A stretch of DNA of 26,461 bases from Comamonadaceae bacterium (GTDB taxonomy: Bacteria; Pseudomonadota; Gammaproteobacteria; Burkholderiales; Burkholderiaceae_C): assembly GCA_947371775.1 (NCBI GenBank), contig CANBQX010000008.1, forward strand, positions 1 to 26,461, read 5' to 3'. The notes below the pieces were generated by a model. The model did no database searches and was not told the DNA's origin. It saw only the letters and a program-made list of their open reading frames with translations. How positions within the stretch are numbered: the stretch's first letter is position 1; every line of letters begins with the position of its first letter. Both the position numbers and the translations under genes were made by a program. This document shows positions 1 to 7,638 of the stretch, in pieces.

Positions 1-1487
1 TGTCCATGCTGTTCGGGCCCGAGGCGCTGGCCTTTCGGCTGCAAGACAGCGACGCGGCCCTGGCGATTTGCCACGCCAGCGCGCTCGAGGGTTTGCGCGC
101 CACGTCGGCCGAGTGCCCCTTGCTGCGCCATGTGATTGTGGCCCAGGGGCCCCTCACCGGCACAAGGGGCGCGGCGCAGTCCCCGGCATTCGCGGAGTGG
201 GATTTTGCGCAGTCGCTCGCCCAGGCCAAACCCAGCTTCAAGCCGGTCAACACCTTGGCCGAGGACCCGGCGGTGCTGATTTACACCAGCGGCACCACGG
301 GCAACCCCAAGGGTGCGCTGATTCCGCACCGGGCGCTGATCGGCAACCTGAGCGGCTTTGTCTGCAGCCAAAACTGGTTTGGCTTTGACGCGCACAGCGC
401 GCAGGGCGAGCCGTCTGCACTGCCGACGGGCTCACAAGCCGTGTTTTGGAGCCCGGCGGATTGGGCCTGGACCGGCGGGCTGATGGACGCTTTGCTGCCC
501 ACTTTGTATTTTGGCCGCGAGATCGTCGCTTTTGAGGGGCGCTTCAGCCCGGAAGCCGCTTTTTCGCTCATGCGCGACTGCGGTGTCACCCACACTTTTT
601 TGTTCCCCACCGCGCTCAAAGCCATGATGAAAGCCTTTACTGGCACGCCCCGGCGCACCGTACGCCAGGCGTTTGGCCTGCGCCTGCAAGCCATCATGAG
701 CGCCGGCGAGGCGGTGGGCGACGCCGTGTTTGCCTACTGCCAGCAGCAGCTCGGGGTGACGGTGAACGAGATGTTCGGGCAAACCGAGATCAACTACATC
801 GTCGGCAATTCCAGCACCTTGTGGCCCCCCAAGCCCGGCAGCATGGGCATGGGCTACCCCGGGCACCGGGTCGCGGTGATTGACGACGCAGGCCAGGAAT
901 GCCCGGTGGGTGAGCCAGGTGACGTGGCGCTGCACCGCTTCGATGTGCACGGGCACCCCGATCCGATTTTCTTTTTGGGGTACTGGAAAAATGAGGCCGC
1001 CACCCGGGCCAAGTTCACGGGCGACTGGTGCCGCACCGGTGACCTGGCGGTGCGCGACGCCCAAGGCTACCTGTGGTACCAGGGTCGCAGCGACGATGTG
1101 TTCAAGTCGGCGGGCTACCGCATTGGGCCCGGCGAGATTGAAAACTGCCTGGTCAAGCACCCGGCAGTGGCCAATGCGGCGGTCGTACCCAAGCCGGACC
1201 CCGACCGGGGGGCCTTGGTCAAAGCCTATGTGGTGCTGGCGCCCCAAGCGCTGGCGGCGCAGCAAGCACGGGGAGCCAAGGCCTTGGCCGCATTTCAGGC
1301 CGAGGTGACGGCGCAACTCCAGGCCCATGTCAAAGGATTGCTGGCGCCCTATGAATATCCCAAAGAGATTGAATTCGTGGACGCCCTGCCCATGACCACC
1401 ACTGGCAAGGTGCAGCGCCGCGTGCTGCGCCTGCAAGAAGAGCGGCGTGCCGCCAAGGTGCCAGCACCCGCGACCAAGCCGGTTTAA
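1..1487 (+). CDS. acyl-CoA synthetase (AMP-forming), 5' end cut by window edge
   Basis: This enzyme would activate a carboxylic acid to its CoA thioester through an acyl-adenylate in the cytoplasm. The frame is open from the first bases, so the true start lies upstream; the first ATG in the window (6) is internal. Visible family signatures are the P-loop-like YTSGTTGNPKG (282-314), the adenylate-binding segment MFGQTEIN (771-794), YWKNEAATRAKF, the hinge WCRTGDL, the C-terminal SAGYRIGPGEIE, and TTGKVQRR near the end with the catalytic lysine codon at 1407-1409. The motif SPADWAWTGGL is typical of the acetyl/propionyl/medium-chain branch (compare Acs, PrpE and MACS enzymes). The substrate cannot be read from sequence. 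The aldo/keto reductase gene follows 46 bp downstream on the same strand and may be co-transcribed. The family call is secure; chain-length preference is open. Confidence 0.9.
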   Translation, partial: SMLFGPEALAFRLQDSDAALAICHASALEGLRATSAECPLLRHVIVAQGPLTGTRGAAQSPAFAEWDFAQSLAQAKPSFKPVNTLAEDPAVLIYTSGTTGNPKGALIPHRALIGNLSGFVCSQNWFGFDAHSAQGEPSALPTGSQAVFWSPADWAWTGGLMDALLPTLYFGREIVAFEGRFSPEAAFSLMRDCGVTHTFLFPTALKAMMKAFTGTPRRTVRQAFGLRLQAIMSAGEAVGDAVFAYCQQQLGVTVNEMFGQTEINYIVGNSSTLWPPKPGSMGMGYPGHRVAVIDDAGQECPVGEPGDVALHRFDVHGHPDPIFFLGYWKNEAATRAKFTGDWCRTGDLAVRDAQGYLWYQGRSDDVFKSAGYRIGPGEIENCLVKHPAVANAAVVPKPDPDRGALVKAYVVLAPQALAAQQARGAKALAAFQAEVTAQLQAHVKGLLAPYEYPKEIEFVDALPMTTTGKVQRRVLRLQEERRAAKVPAPATKPV

Positions 1488-1533
1488 AGTCCGGCGTTGA
1501 GCTTCACCCTTTGATCCCACTCCTTTGACCACC

Positions 1534-2598
1534 ATGAAAACTATCCAACTCGGCACCAGCCACCTGCACGTGACCCCCATCTGCCTGGGCACCATGACCT
1601 TTGGCGAGCAAGTGGACGAAGCCACAAGCCATGCCATCCTCAGCCACGCCGTGGAGCGCGGTGTGACCTTTTGGGACACCGCCGAGCTGTATGCCGTGCC
1701 CCCGCGCCCTGAGACCTTTCAGCTGACCGAGGCGATTTTGGGCCGCTGGTTTGCGAAAAATCCGCAACTGCGCAGCAAGGTGACGCTTGCCAGCAAGGTC
1801 TGTGGCCCCTCGCGCGGCATGCCCTGGATTCGGGGCGGCGCCATGGACGTCAGCGCTGCAGACATCAAAACGGCCTGCGACGACAGCCTGCGCCGCTTGC
1901 ACACCGATGTGATTGATCTCTACCAACTGCACTGGCCCACGCGCAATGTGCCCATGTTCGGCAGCATTTATTTTGATCCCACCAAAGACCGCGAAGTCAC
2001 GTCCATCCATGCCCAGCTTGAAGCGCTGGGCGACCTGGTCAAAGCAGGCAAGATTCGCGCAGTGGGTTTGTCCAACGAAACCCCCTATGGCGTGGCCGAG
2101 TTTGTGCGATTGGCCGAGCAGCACGGCCTGCCGCGCGTGGCCACGGTGCAAAACGCCTACGGTCTGCTGAACCGCACCCATGAAAACGGCATGGACGAGT
2201 CCATGCACCACCTCAAGGTCTCTTTGCTGGCGTATTCGCCGCTGGCGTTTGGCTTGCTTACCGGCAAATACGACCAGTCGGGCCTGACCGGCCCCGATGC
2301 GCCCGCCAACGGCCGTTTGACGATGTTTGAGTCCACCCGCAAGCAGCGCTGGGGCCGTCCCGATGCGCTGGTGGCCGCACGCCGCTACAACGCGCTGGCG
2401 CGTGAGCACGGCATGACGCCCACCCAAATGGCCCTGGCTTTTTGCTACACCAAGTGGCAGGTTGCCAGCACCATCATTGGTGTAACGACCCAAGCGCAGT
2501 TGGACGAAGACATCAAAGCCTACGGCACGGTGCTTTCGCCCGATGTGCTCAAAGCCATCGACGCGATTCGCTGGGAGCTGCGCGACCCGGCGCAATAA
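1534..2598 (+). CDS. tas: NADP(H)-dependent aldo/keto reductase, Tas-like
   Basis: A 354-aa cytoplasmic oxidoreductase with a TIM-barrel aldo/keto reductase fold. It matches what I recall of E. coli Tas along its length: LGTMTFGEQ near the N-terminus, YAVPPRPE, ASKVCGPSRG, LYQLHWP, VGLSNETPYGV, QNAYGLLNR and LAYSPLAFGLLTGKY. The catalytic tetrad is visible as Asp48 and Tyr53 (WDTAELY), Lys88 (ASKV) and His133 (LHW). I chose the ATG at 1534 because homologues begin with MxxxxLGxSxLxVxxxxLGTM; the frame is open to a TTG at 1525 but that adds only three residues. No strong Shine-Dalgarno sequence is visible. The natural substrate of Tas proteins is not firmly known, so the symbol states family membership rather than pathway. 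The gene converges on hemL, with a GC-rich palindrome between them. Confidence 0.9.
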   Translation: MKTIQLGTSHLHVTPICLGTMTFGEQVDEATSHAILSHAVERGVTFWDTAELYAVPPRPETFQLTEAILGRWFAKNPQLRSKVTLASKVCGPSRGMPWIRGGAMDVSAADIKTACDDSLRRLHTDVIDLYQLHWPTRNVPMFGSIYFDPTKDREVTSIHAQLEALGDLVKAGKIRAVGLSNETPYGVAEFVRLAEQHGLPRVATVQNAYGLLNRTHENGMDESMHHLKVSLLAYSPLAFGLLTGKYDQSGLTGPDAPANGRLTMFESTRKQRWGRPDALVAARRYNALAREHGMTPTQMALAFCYTKWQVASTIIGVTTQAQLDEDIKAYGTVLSPDVLKAIDAIRWELRDPAQ

Positions 2599-2605
2599 GC
2601 GCTTG

Positions 2606-2627
2606 GCGGGCCACCCGGGTGGCCCGC
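2606..2627. terminator. GC-rich 22-bp perfect palindrome between convergent genes
   Basis: The arms GCGGGCCACCC and GGGTGGCCCGC form a perfect palindrome 7 bp after the aldo/keto reductase stop and 6 bp before the hemL stop. Its position between two convergent genes suggests a shared bidirectional terminator. There is no clear T-tract on either side, so intrinsic termination would be imperfect. It could equally be a strong 3'-end-stabilising hairpin. Confidence 0.6.
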
Positions 2628-2633
2628 ATTGAC

Positions 2634-3938
2634 TTAGAGCGTGGCGAAAATCTCTGCCGCTGCCGCCACCGTGTGGGCAATATCCTGGTCGGTGTGGGCT
2701 GCGCTGACAAAGCCCGCCTCATAGAGCGCAGGCGCAAAGTACACACCACGGTCGAGCATGCCGTGAAACAGGGCGTTGAAGCGCTTGGCGTCGGTGGTCA
2801 TCACCTTGGCGTAGTTTTGCGGCAGATCCGGGAACAAGAAGAAGCCGAACATGCCGCCCTGGCTGTCCGCGCTGAAGGGCACACCGGCCTTGTCGGCAGC
2901 GCCTTTCAAACCGGATACCAGCGCTTGGGTGCGCGCAGCCAGCCTGTCGTAGAAGCCGGGTTGGCTGATTTGGCGCAAGGTCGCCAGCCCGCAGGCCGTG
3001 GCGATCGGGTTGCCTGATAGCGTGCCGGCCTGGTAGACCGAACCCAGCGGCGCCATGTGTTCCATGATGGCGCGTTTGGCACCAAAGGCTGCCAGCGGCA
3101 TGCCGCCGCCGATGACCTTGCCCATGACGGTGATGTCGGGTGCGAAGCCCGCAATCTGCTGCGCATACACGCTTTGCGCACCACCCAGGGCGACACGAAA
3201 ACCGGTCATCACTTCGTCGAGGATGAGCAAAGCGCCGTACTCGGTGCACAGCTCGCGGGCGCGGCGCATGAAAGGGGTGGCAGTGCGCACAAAGTTCATA
3301 TTGCCGGCAATTGGCTCGATCATCAAACAGGCGAGTTCTTTGCCATGAATGGCAAACGCTTCTTCGAGTTGCGCCAGGTTGTTGAACTCCAGCACCAGCG
3401 TGTGTTGCACCACTTCCGGTGGCACACCGGCGCTGGTAGGGTTGCCAAAAGTGGCCAGGCCGGAACCGGCCTTGACCAGCAGCGCGTCCGCATGGCCGTG
3501 GTAGCAGCCTTCGAACTTGATGAGTTTGCTGCGCCCGGTAGCACCGCGCGCCAACCGAATGGCGCTCATGGCCGCTTCGGTGCCGGAGCTGACCAGGCGC
3601 ACCATGTCCATGCTGGGCATGTGTTTCAAGATTTCCTCGGCCAGCTCCACCTCGCGCTCGGTAGGTGCGCCAAACGAGAAGCCTTCAGTCAGTGCTTTTT
3701 GCACCGCCTCGACCACCGCAGGGTGGCCGTGGCCCAAAATCATCGGGCCCCAGGAACCGATGTAGTCGGTGTAGCGCTGGCCGTTGGCGTCCCACATGTA
3801 GGCGCCCTGGGCGCGGCTGATAAAGCGCGGTGTGCCCCCCACGGCCTTGAAGGCACGCACGGGCGAGTTGACGCCTCCGGGAATGACAGAAGCGGCGCGG
3901 GTAAACAGTTCGAGGTTGCGGTCAGTGGCGGGTTTCAT
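2634..3938 (-). CDS. hemL: glutamate-1-semialdehyde 2,1-aminomutase
   Basis: A PLP enzyme that converts glutamate-1-semialdehyde to 5-aminolevulinate, the last step of the C5 route into haem and other tetrapyrroles. The 434-aa length fits the family. Visible hallmarks are IPGGVNSPVRAFKAVGG at the N-terminus, YTDYIGSWGPMILGHGHP, LVSSGTEAAMSAIRLARG, KFEGCYHGHAD, LILDEVMTGFR (the Asp that contacts the PLP ring nitrogen) and VMGKVIGGGMP with the Schiff-base lysine at about Lys274. I chose the ATG ending at 3938 because it places the conserved N-terminus a few residues in; the frame is open for 96 bp further upstream without similarity. The start lies inside the 3' end of the upstream kinase gene (17-bp overlap), which suggests translational coupling. 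No strong Shine-Dalgarno sequence is seen. Confidence 0.96.
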   Translation of the reverse strand: MKPATDRNLELFTRAASVIPGGVNSPVRAFKAVGGTPRFISRAQGAYMWDANGQRYTDYIGSWGPMILGHGHPAVVEAVQKALTEGFSFGAPTEREVELAEEILKHMPSMDMVRLVSSGTEAAMSAIRLARGATGRSKLIKFEGCYHGHADALLVKAGSGLATFGNPTSAGVPPEVVQHTLVLEFNNLAQLEEAFAIHGKELACLMIEPIAGNMNFVRTATPFMRRARELCTEYGALLILDEVMTGFRVALGGAQSVYAQQIAGFAPDITVMGKVIGGGMPLAAFGAKRAIMEHMAPLGSVYQAGTLSGNPIATACGLATLRQISQPGFYDRLAARTQALVSGLKGAADKAGVPFSADSQGGMFGFFLFPDLPQNYAKVMTTDAKRFNALFHGMLDRGVYFAPALYEAGFVSAAHTDQDIAHTVAAAAEIFATL

Positions 3939-4872
3939 GGGGGCTGATGTCAAAGGGAAAAGTGTCGTCAGATTCTTCAAAGTCGGCGTCATCGCCTTCG
4001 GGGTGCGCCCAAAACAGGCGGTCGGGCTGCACATGGCCCATGCCGGGGCGAAAGCCGCCTTCCAGGCTGCGGTCCAGGTAGCTCAGGGCTTCGGTCACGG
4101 CCTCGGTGAGTTCGGTGCCAGCGGCAATCAGCGCAGCCAGCGTGGCCGACAAGGTGTCACCTGCGCCGACAAAGGTGGCTTCCAGACGCTCAAATTTTTC
4201 GCGGCACAGCACATCGGTGGCCGAGCACAGCACGTTGTCAATGAACTGGTCGGGCAAGTTGATGCCCGTTACCAGCGTGTAGGGCACGCCAAACTCTTGC
4301 GCTGCCACCGCCAAATCGAGGGCGCTGGGCGCTTGCTCCTGCTCCCAGTCGGGCAAGAGCCAGCGTGCCAGGGTGCTGTGGTTGCCCACCAGCACCGTGG
4401 TTTGGGGCAGCATGATTTCGGCACAGGCGTCCAGGTACTGGTCGATCTGGTCGTCCTGCCACCAGGACAAATCGGGCATGTAGGTCACCACCGGCACGTC
4501 CGCCCAATCGGACAGCAGCGAGGCGATGGCGCTGAGGTTGTGTGGGTTGCCGACAAAGCCGATCTTGAACACGTCGGGCGGCACGTCTTCCAAAATCGTG
4601 CTGGCCTGGCCGGTGACGGACTCGTCGTCAAACGCGTAGTGGTCGACGATTTCGCTGGTGTCGCGCACATAGGCACCTGTGACCACCGGCATGGAATGCA
4701 CCCCGACCGAGGCCAGCGCTACCGCGTCTGCTGCCAGACCTCCGGCGCCACTGGCGTCATTGGCGTTGAACACCATGACGCTGGCCATGGGGCCGTCCAT
4801 CGCATCGTCGTCGAACTCTTCCAGCACTTCAATCACCGAGGGGGGCGAGAATTCGTTTTTAGGGCTTTTCAT
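3922..4872 (-). CDS. ThiD/PdxK-like kinase of the ribokinase fold
   Basis: A 316-aa kinase of the hydroxymethylpyrimidine/pyridoxal kinase family. The sequence shows NANDASGAGGLAAD (counterpart of the ThiD AGSDxSGGAGIQAD motif), VFKIGFVGNP, and near the C-terminus the anion-hole loop GAGDTLSA at residues 236-243. Genes like this in Burkholderiales are usually annotated thiD. However, ThiD enzymes normally carry Cys in the GTGC loop, while this protein has Asp239 as in pyridoxal kinases, so HMP-P versus pyridoxal specificity is uncertain. Residues 1-30 form an acidic N-terminal extension (EEFDDDAMDGP), and an acidic tail follows the kinase domain. I chose the ATG ending at 4872; the open frame reaches a TTG at 4902 but lacks support. 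Its 3' end overlaps hemL by 17 bp, so the two are probably co-transcribed. It is divergent from the rubredoxin gene. Confidence 0.75.
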   Translation of the reverse strand: MKSPKNEFSPPSVIEVLEEFDDDAMDGPMASVMVFNANDASGAGGLAADAVALASVGVHSMPVVTGAYVRDTSEIVDHYAFDDESVTGQASTILEDVPPDVFKIGFVGNPHNLSAIASLLSDWADVPVVTYMPDLSWWQDDQIDQYLDACAEIMLPQTTVLVGNHSTLARWLLPDWEQEQAPSALDLAVAAQEFGVPYTLVTGINLPDQFIDNVLCSATDVLCREKFERLEATFVGAGDTLSATLAALIAAGTELTEAVTEALSYLDRSLEGGFRPGMGHVQPDRLFWAHPEGDDADFEESDDTFPFDISPHETRH

Positions 4873-4892
4873 GGTTTTGGCAAATAGAGGGA

Positions 4893-4987
4893 AGCGACAC
4901 AAACCTTAACCCAAAGACGGCATCCAAACAGTGCGCTGGAGCGTGCTTATTACAATCAGATCATTCTATTCTTAAGGTTTGTGACGC
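4893..4987. promoter_or_regulatory. inverted repeat in the divergent kinase/rubredoxin intergenic region
   Basis: The 116-bp gap between the two divergent starts holds two inverted arms: 4893-4909 and 4972-4988. Read towards its own gene, each arm is TTAAGGTTTGTGNCGCT, so the match is 16 of 17 positions. The rubredoxin-side arm abuts the GTG start codon and contains the only Shine-Dalgarno-like AAGG for that gene (4974-4977). The kinase-side arm sits about 20 bp before its ATG. A TACAAT at 4951-4956 resembles a -10 element for rubredoxin, without a good -35. The arms could be paired operator sites or duplicated 5'-leader elements. The symmetry is seen directly; function is inference. Confidence 0.45.
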
Positions 4988-4988
4988 T

Positions 4989-5162
4989 GTGACTGATACC
5001 AAAACGTGGATGTGCCTGATTTGCGGCTGGATTTATGACGAAGCCCTGGGCGCTCCGGACGACGGAATTGCCCCCGGCACCCTGTGGGCCGACGTGCCCA
5101 TGAACTGGGTCTGCCCCGAGTGCGGCGCCCGCAAAGAAGACTTCGAACTGGTCCAGATCTAA
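4989..5162 (+). CDS. rubredoxin
   Basis: A 57-aa cytoplasmic one-electron carrier with a single iron bound by four cysteines. Both knuckles are present: CLICGWIYDE near the N-terminus and WVCPECGARKEDFE near the C-terminus, with the usual PDDGIAPGTLW and DVPMNW between them. The start is a GTG; no in-frame ATG precedes it and the first cysteine follows after eight residues, as usual. AAGG 11 bp upstream is the only ribosome-binding candidate. The stop codon TAA overlaps the stop of the convergent photolyase gene. Rubredoxin next to hemL and a thiD-like kinase is an arrangement I recall in Burkholderiales. The electron-transfer partner cannot be told from this window. Confidence 0.95.
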   Translation: MTDTKTWMCLICGWIYDEALGAPDDGIAPGTLWADVPMNWVCPECGARKEDFELVQI

Positions 5163-6622
5163 GCTTTCACCACGCCGTAGCGCAGCAAAGTGCGCGCACG
5201 CGCACTGGCATGGTCTACAACCGGCGCAGGGTAATCGCGCCCCAGCACCACGCCCGCTGCCTGCAATGCCAAGGGTTTGGCCAACCACGGTGCGTGGATG
5301 CTTTTGGCGTCTAAACCCGCCAGCGCGGGCAGGTAGCGCTTGATGAACTTGCCCGAGGCATCAAAACGCTCGCTTTGCGTGACCGGGTTGAAGATGCGAA
5401 AGTAGGGTTGCGCATCGCAGCCGCTGGACGCCACCCACTGCCAGCCGCCGTTGTTGGCCGAGAGATCAAAGTCGTTCAGGTGCCGTGCGAAATAGGCCTC
5501 GCCCCAACGCCAATCCAGCCCCAGGTGTTTGACCAAAAAGCTGCCTGCCACCATGCGCAGGCGGTTGTGCATGTAACCGCTTTGGTTGAGCTGGGCCATG
5601 GCCGCATCCACCAGCGGATATCCGGTACGCCCCTCGCACCAGGCTGCAAACCGCTCCTGCGCTTGCGGCCCCTGTTCCCATTCAATCGCGTTGTACTCGG
5701 GCTTGAAAGCGCCCGTAGCGACCTGCGGGAAATTGGCCAGAATTTGAAAGTAAAAGTCGCGCCAACCTAGCTCGGCCAGCCAGACGCTGGCACCTTGGCT
5801 GCCGTCCCGTTGGCGGGGCAGGGCGAGCTGCACCAGCTGGCGGATGGAGACCGTGCCGAAGCGCAAATGCACGCCCAGGTAGCTCGGGCCTTTGACGGAC
5901 GGAAAGTTGCGCGTTTCGTCGTAAGCATCCATGCGGGGCAAAAAGTCTGCCAGCATGGCTTGCGCGCCCGAGGCACCGGGCTGAATGCCCAAATCGCGCA
6001 TATTGGTCGGCTCAAAGCCGAGTTCAGCCAGCGTGGGGACCGGCACATTCCACGGGCTGGGGCGTGCCGCCAAACGTGCAATGTGGGCATGGCTGTCGTG
6101 GCGCGCCGGGCCTTCGCTTCCCATGCGGGCCAGCCAGGCGCGCAAATAGGGGGTGAACACGCCATAGGGCTTGCCGGTTTGGGTCAGCACCTCGCGCCGC
6201 TCGAAAATAACATGGTCTTTGACCCCCACCCAGGCCTTGCCTTGTGCGGCGAGAGCGGTTTCAACGGATGCGTCGCGCTCCAGAGCCTGGGGCTCATAGT
6301 CGTGGGCAGCAAACACCGCATCGGCCTGCAAGGCTGCGGCCAGGCGGGGAATCTCGTCCGCGGCCACCGCATGGCAGGTGATCAGGCCCGCGTCCAGCTT
6401 GCCGGAGAGCTTGCGCAGATCGGCATCGAGCTCGGCCACGCTGGCCTGGATGAACTCTACCCGGCGGTCCTGGCGGGGCAGGGCGTCGAGGATGGTGCGG
6501 TCAAACACAAACACGCAGTGCACCTGGGCGCAGCTTTGCAGGGCGAGCGCGAGCGCAGGGTGGTCGGTGGTGCGCAAATCGCGCCGGAACCAGACCAGTC
6601 CGGTGGGGTAAGTGGGTTGCAT
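5159..6622 (-). CDS. phr: deoxyribodipyrimidine photolyase (CPD photolyase, class I)
   Basis: A 487-aa flavoprotein that repairs UV-induced cyclobutane pyrimidine dimers using light. The N-terminal antenna-binding domain begins with VWFRRDLRTTDHPAL. The C-terminal FAD domain shows ELGWRDFYFQIL, AWCEGRTGYPLVDAAM, SGYMHNRLRMVAGSFL, DWRWGEAYFARHLNDFDL, ANNGGWQWVASSGCDAQPYF and RIFNPVTQ. The Trp electron-transfer chain of the E. coli enzyme (W306, W359, W382) has counterparts in AWCEG, DWRWGE and NNGGWQW. I chose the ATG ending at 6622, which gives the canonical N-terminus; the antisense frame stays open far upstream (to 7228) only because of GC-rich codon bias in yqgE. Its stop overlaps the rubredoxin stop by 4 bp, and its start is only 21 bp from the divergent yqgE start. 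Confidence 0.95.
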   Translation of the reverse strand: MQPTYPTGLVWFRRDLRTTDHPALALALQSCAQVHCVFVFDRTILDALPRQDRRVEFIQASVAELDADLRKLSGKLDAGLITCHAVAADEIPRLAAALQADAVFAAHDYEPQALERDASVETALAAQGKAWVGVKDHVIFERREVLTQTGKPYGVFTPYLRAWLARMGSEGPARHDSHAHIARLAARPSPWNVPVPTLAELGFEPTNMRDLGIQPGASGAQAMLADFLPRMDAYDETRNFPSVKGPSYLGVHLRFGTVSIRQLVQLALPRQRDGSQGASVWLAELGWRDFYFQILANFPQVATGAFKPEYNAIEWEQGPQAQERFAAWCEGRTGYPLVDAAMAQLNQSGYMHNRLRMVAGSFLVKHLGLDWRWGEAYFARHLNDFDLSANNGGWQWVASSGCDAQPYFRIFNPVTQSERFDASGKFIKRYLPALAGLDAKSIHAPWLAKPLALQAAGVVLGRDYPAPVVDHASARARTLLRYGVVKA

Positions 6623-6643
6623 GCCTGCCGTTAAAATCAAAAG

Positions 6644-7243
6644 ATGACCGGCGATTCTGCACCCACCAACCTGACGCACCATTTTTTGATTGCAATGCCG
6701 GGTTTGGAGGACGCGATGTTCACCAAAAGTGTGGTCTATGTCTGTGAACACAGCCCGCGCGGTGCTCTGGGGCTGATCATCAACAAGCCCTCCGACCTCA
6801 CAATGGACGCGCTGTTCGGCAAAGTCGACCTGCAATTGCAGCGACCGGATGTCGCAAGCCAGGCCGTTTTCCAGGGCGGCCCCGTCCATGAAGAACGCGG
6901 CTTTGTGCTGCATGAGCCGCTGTTTGCCGACGCCCAGCGCCCCCAAGAATCGCTGTATGCCTCCACCATGGTGATTCCCGGCGGTTTGGAAATGACGACC
7001 TCGCGCGATGTGCTCGAGGCCATTGCCGCAGGCGCCGGTCCGCGCAAAGTGTTGGTGTCGCTGGGCTACTCGGCCTGGGGCGAAGGCCAGCTCGAGAACG
7101 AACTCAAAGACAACAGCTGGCTCACGGTAGACGCCCAAAGCAGCATTATTTTTGACACGCCGGTGGCCCAGCGCTACGACCAGGCACTGGCGCTCTTGGG
7201 CCTGCAGGCCTGGATGATTTCTCCCCACGCGGGCAGTGCATGA
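6644..7243 (+). CDS. yqgE: YqgE/AlgH family protein (UPF0301)
   Basis: A 199-aa protein of the UPF0301/AlgH family, whose molecular role is not established. Typical features are the start NLTHHFLIAMPGLEDAMF, KSVVYVCEHSPRGALGLIINKP, VFQGGPVHEERGFVLH, a SRDVLEAIAAG segment and LVSLGYSAWGEGQLENEL towards the C-terminus. The ATG at 6644 puts the conserved NLTHHFLIAMPG at residue 9, as in homologues. Only a weak AAAAG precedes it. It overlaps the next gene, ruvX, by ATGA, a pairing seen widely in proteobacteria, and heads the whole pyr-containing operon here. Its promoter must lie in the very short gap to phr or inside the phr 5' coding sequence. Confidence 0.93.
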   Translation: MTGDSAPTNLTHHFLIAMPGLEDAMFTKSVVYVCEHSPRGALGLIINKPSDLTMDALFGKVDLQLQRPDVASQAVFQGGPVHEERGFVLHEPLFADAQRPQESLYASTMVIPGGLEMTTSRDVLEAIAAGAGPRKVLVSLGYSAWGEGQLENELKDNSWLTVDAQSSIIFDTPVAQRYDQALALLGLQAWMISPHAGSA

Positions 7244-7638
7244 GCGCGGCCAACGCCTCCACCTTCATGGCCTTCGACTTCGGCACCAAGCGCACCGGTG
7301 TCGCGATCGGCAACCGCATGTTGGGCACGGCGCAGCCCCAAGCCACGATTACCGCCATTGGCGACGCGCGTTTTGTGCAAATTGCGCAGCGCCTGAAAGA
7401 CTGGCAGCCCGACGCTTTGGTGATTGGCGTGCCCTACCATCCTGACGGTGCACCCCACGAAAACACCGTGCGTGCCCAGAAGTTTGGTCGCCAATTGCGC
7501 GGGCGCTTCGGCCTGCCGGTGTTTGAAGTGGACGAGCGCTACAGCACCACCGAGGCGCTATCAATGGGTGCCAAAGATGCCGATGCGGCGTCCGCCTGCA
7601 TCATCCTGGAACAATTTTTGAGGAACCTGCCACCATGA
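7240..7638 (+). CDS. ruvX: Holliday junction resolvase-like / pre-16S rRNA nuclease YqgF
   Basis: A 132-aa RNase H-fold nuclease of the YqgF family, linked in E. coli to 5' maturation of 16S rRNA and originally named as a putative Holliday junction resolvase. The sequence shows the first acidic motif MAFDFGTKRTGVAIGN, the central VIGVPYHPDG, VDERYSTTEA with the second acidic position, and DAASACIILEQFL near the C-terminus with the third Asp. The start codon overlaps the yqgE stop as ATGA (7240-7243), and the stop overlaps the pyrR start in the same way (7635-7638). This implies translational coupling through three consecutive genes. The length is usual for the family. Confidence 0.94.
   Translation: MSAANASTFMAFDFGTKRTGVAIGNRMLGTAQPQATITAIGDARFVQIAQRLKDWQPDALVIGVPYHPDGAPHENTVRAQKFGRQLRGRFGLPVFEVDERYSTTEALSMGAKDADAASACIILEQFLRNLPP

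Noticed and set aside
432..1679. Minus-strand frame of 415 codons opposite the acyl-CoA synthetase
   Set aside because: It is antisense to a clearly conserved enzyme gene and runs into the next gene; it has no family features.
5159..7228. A 689-codon minus-strand frame suggesting a much longer photolyase
   Set aside because: The photolyase proper begins at the ATG ending 6622. The upstream extension is antisense to yqgE and has no photolyase similarity.
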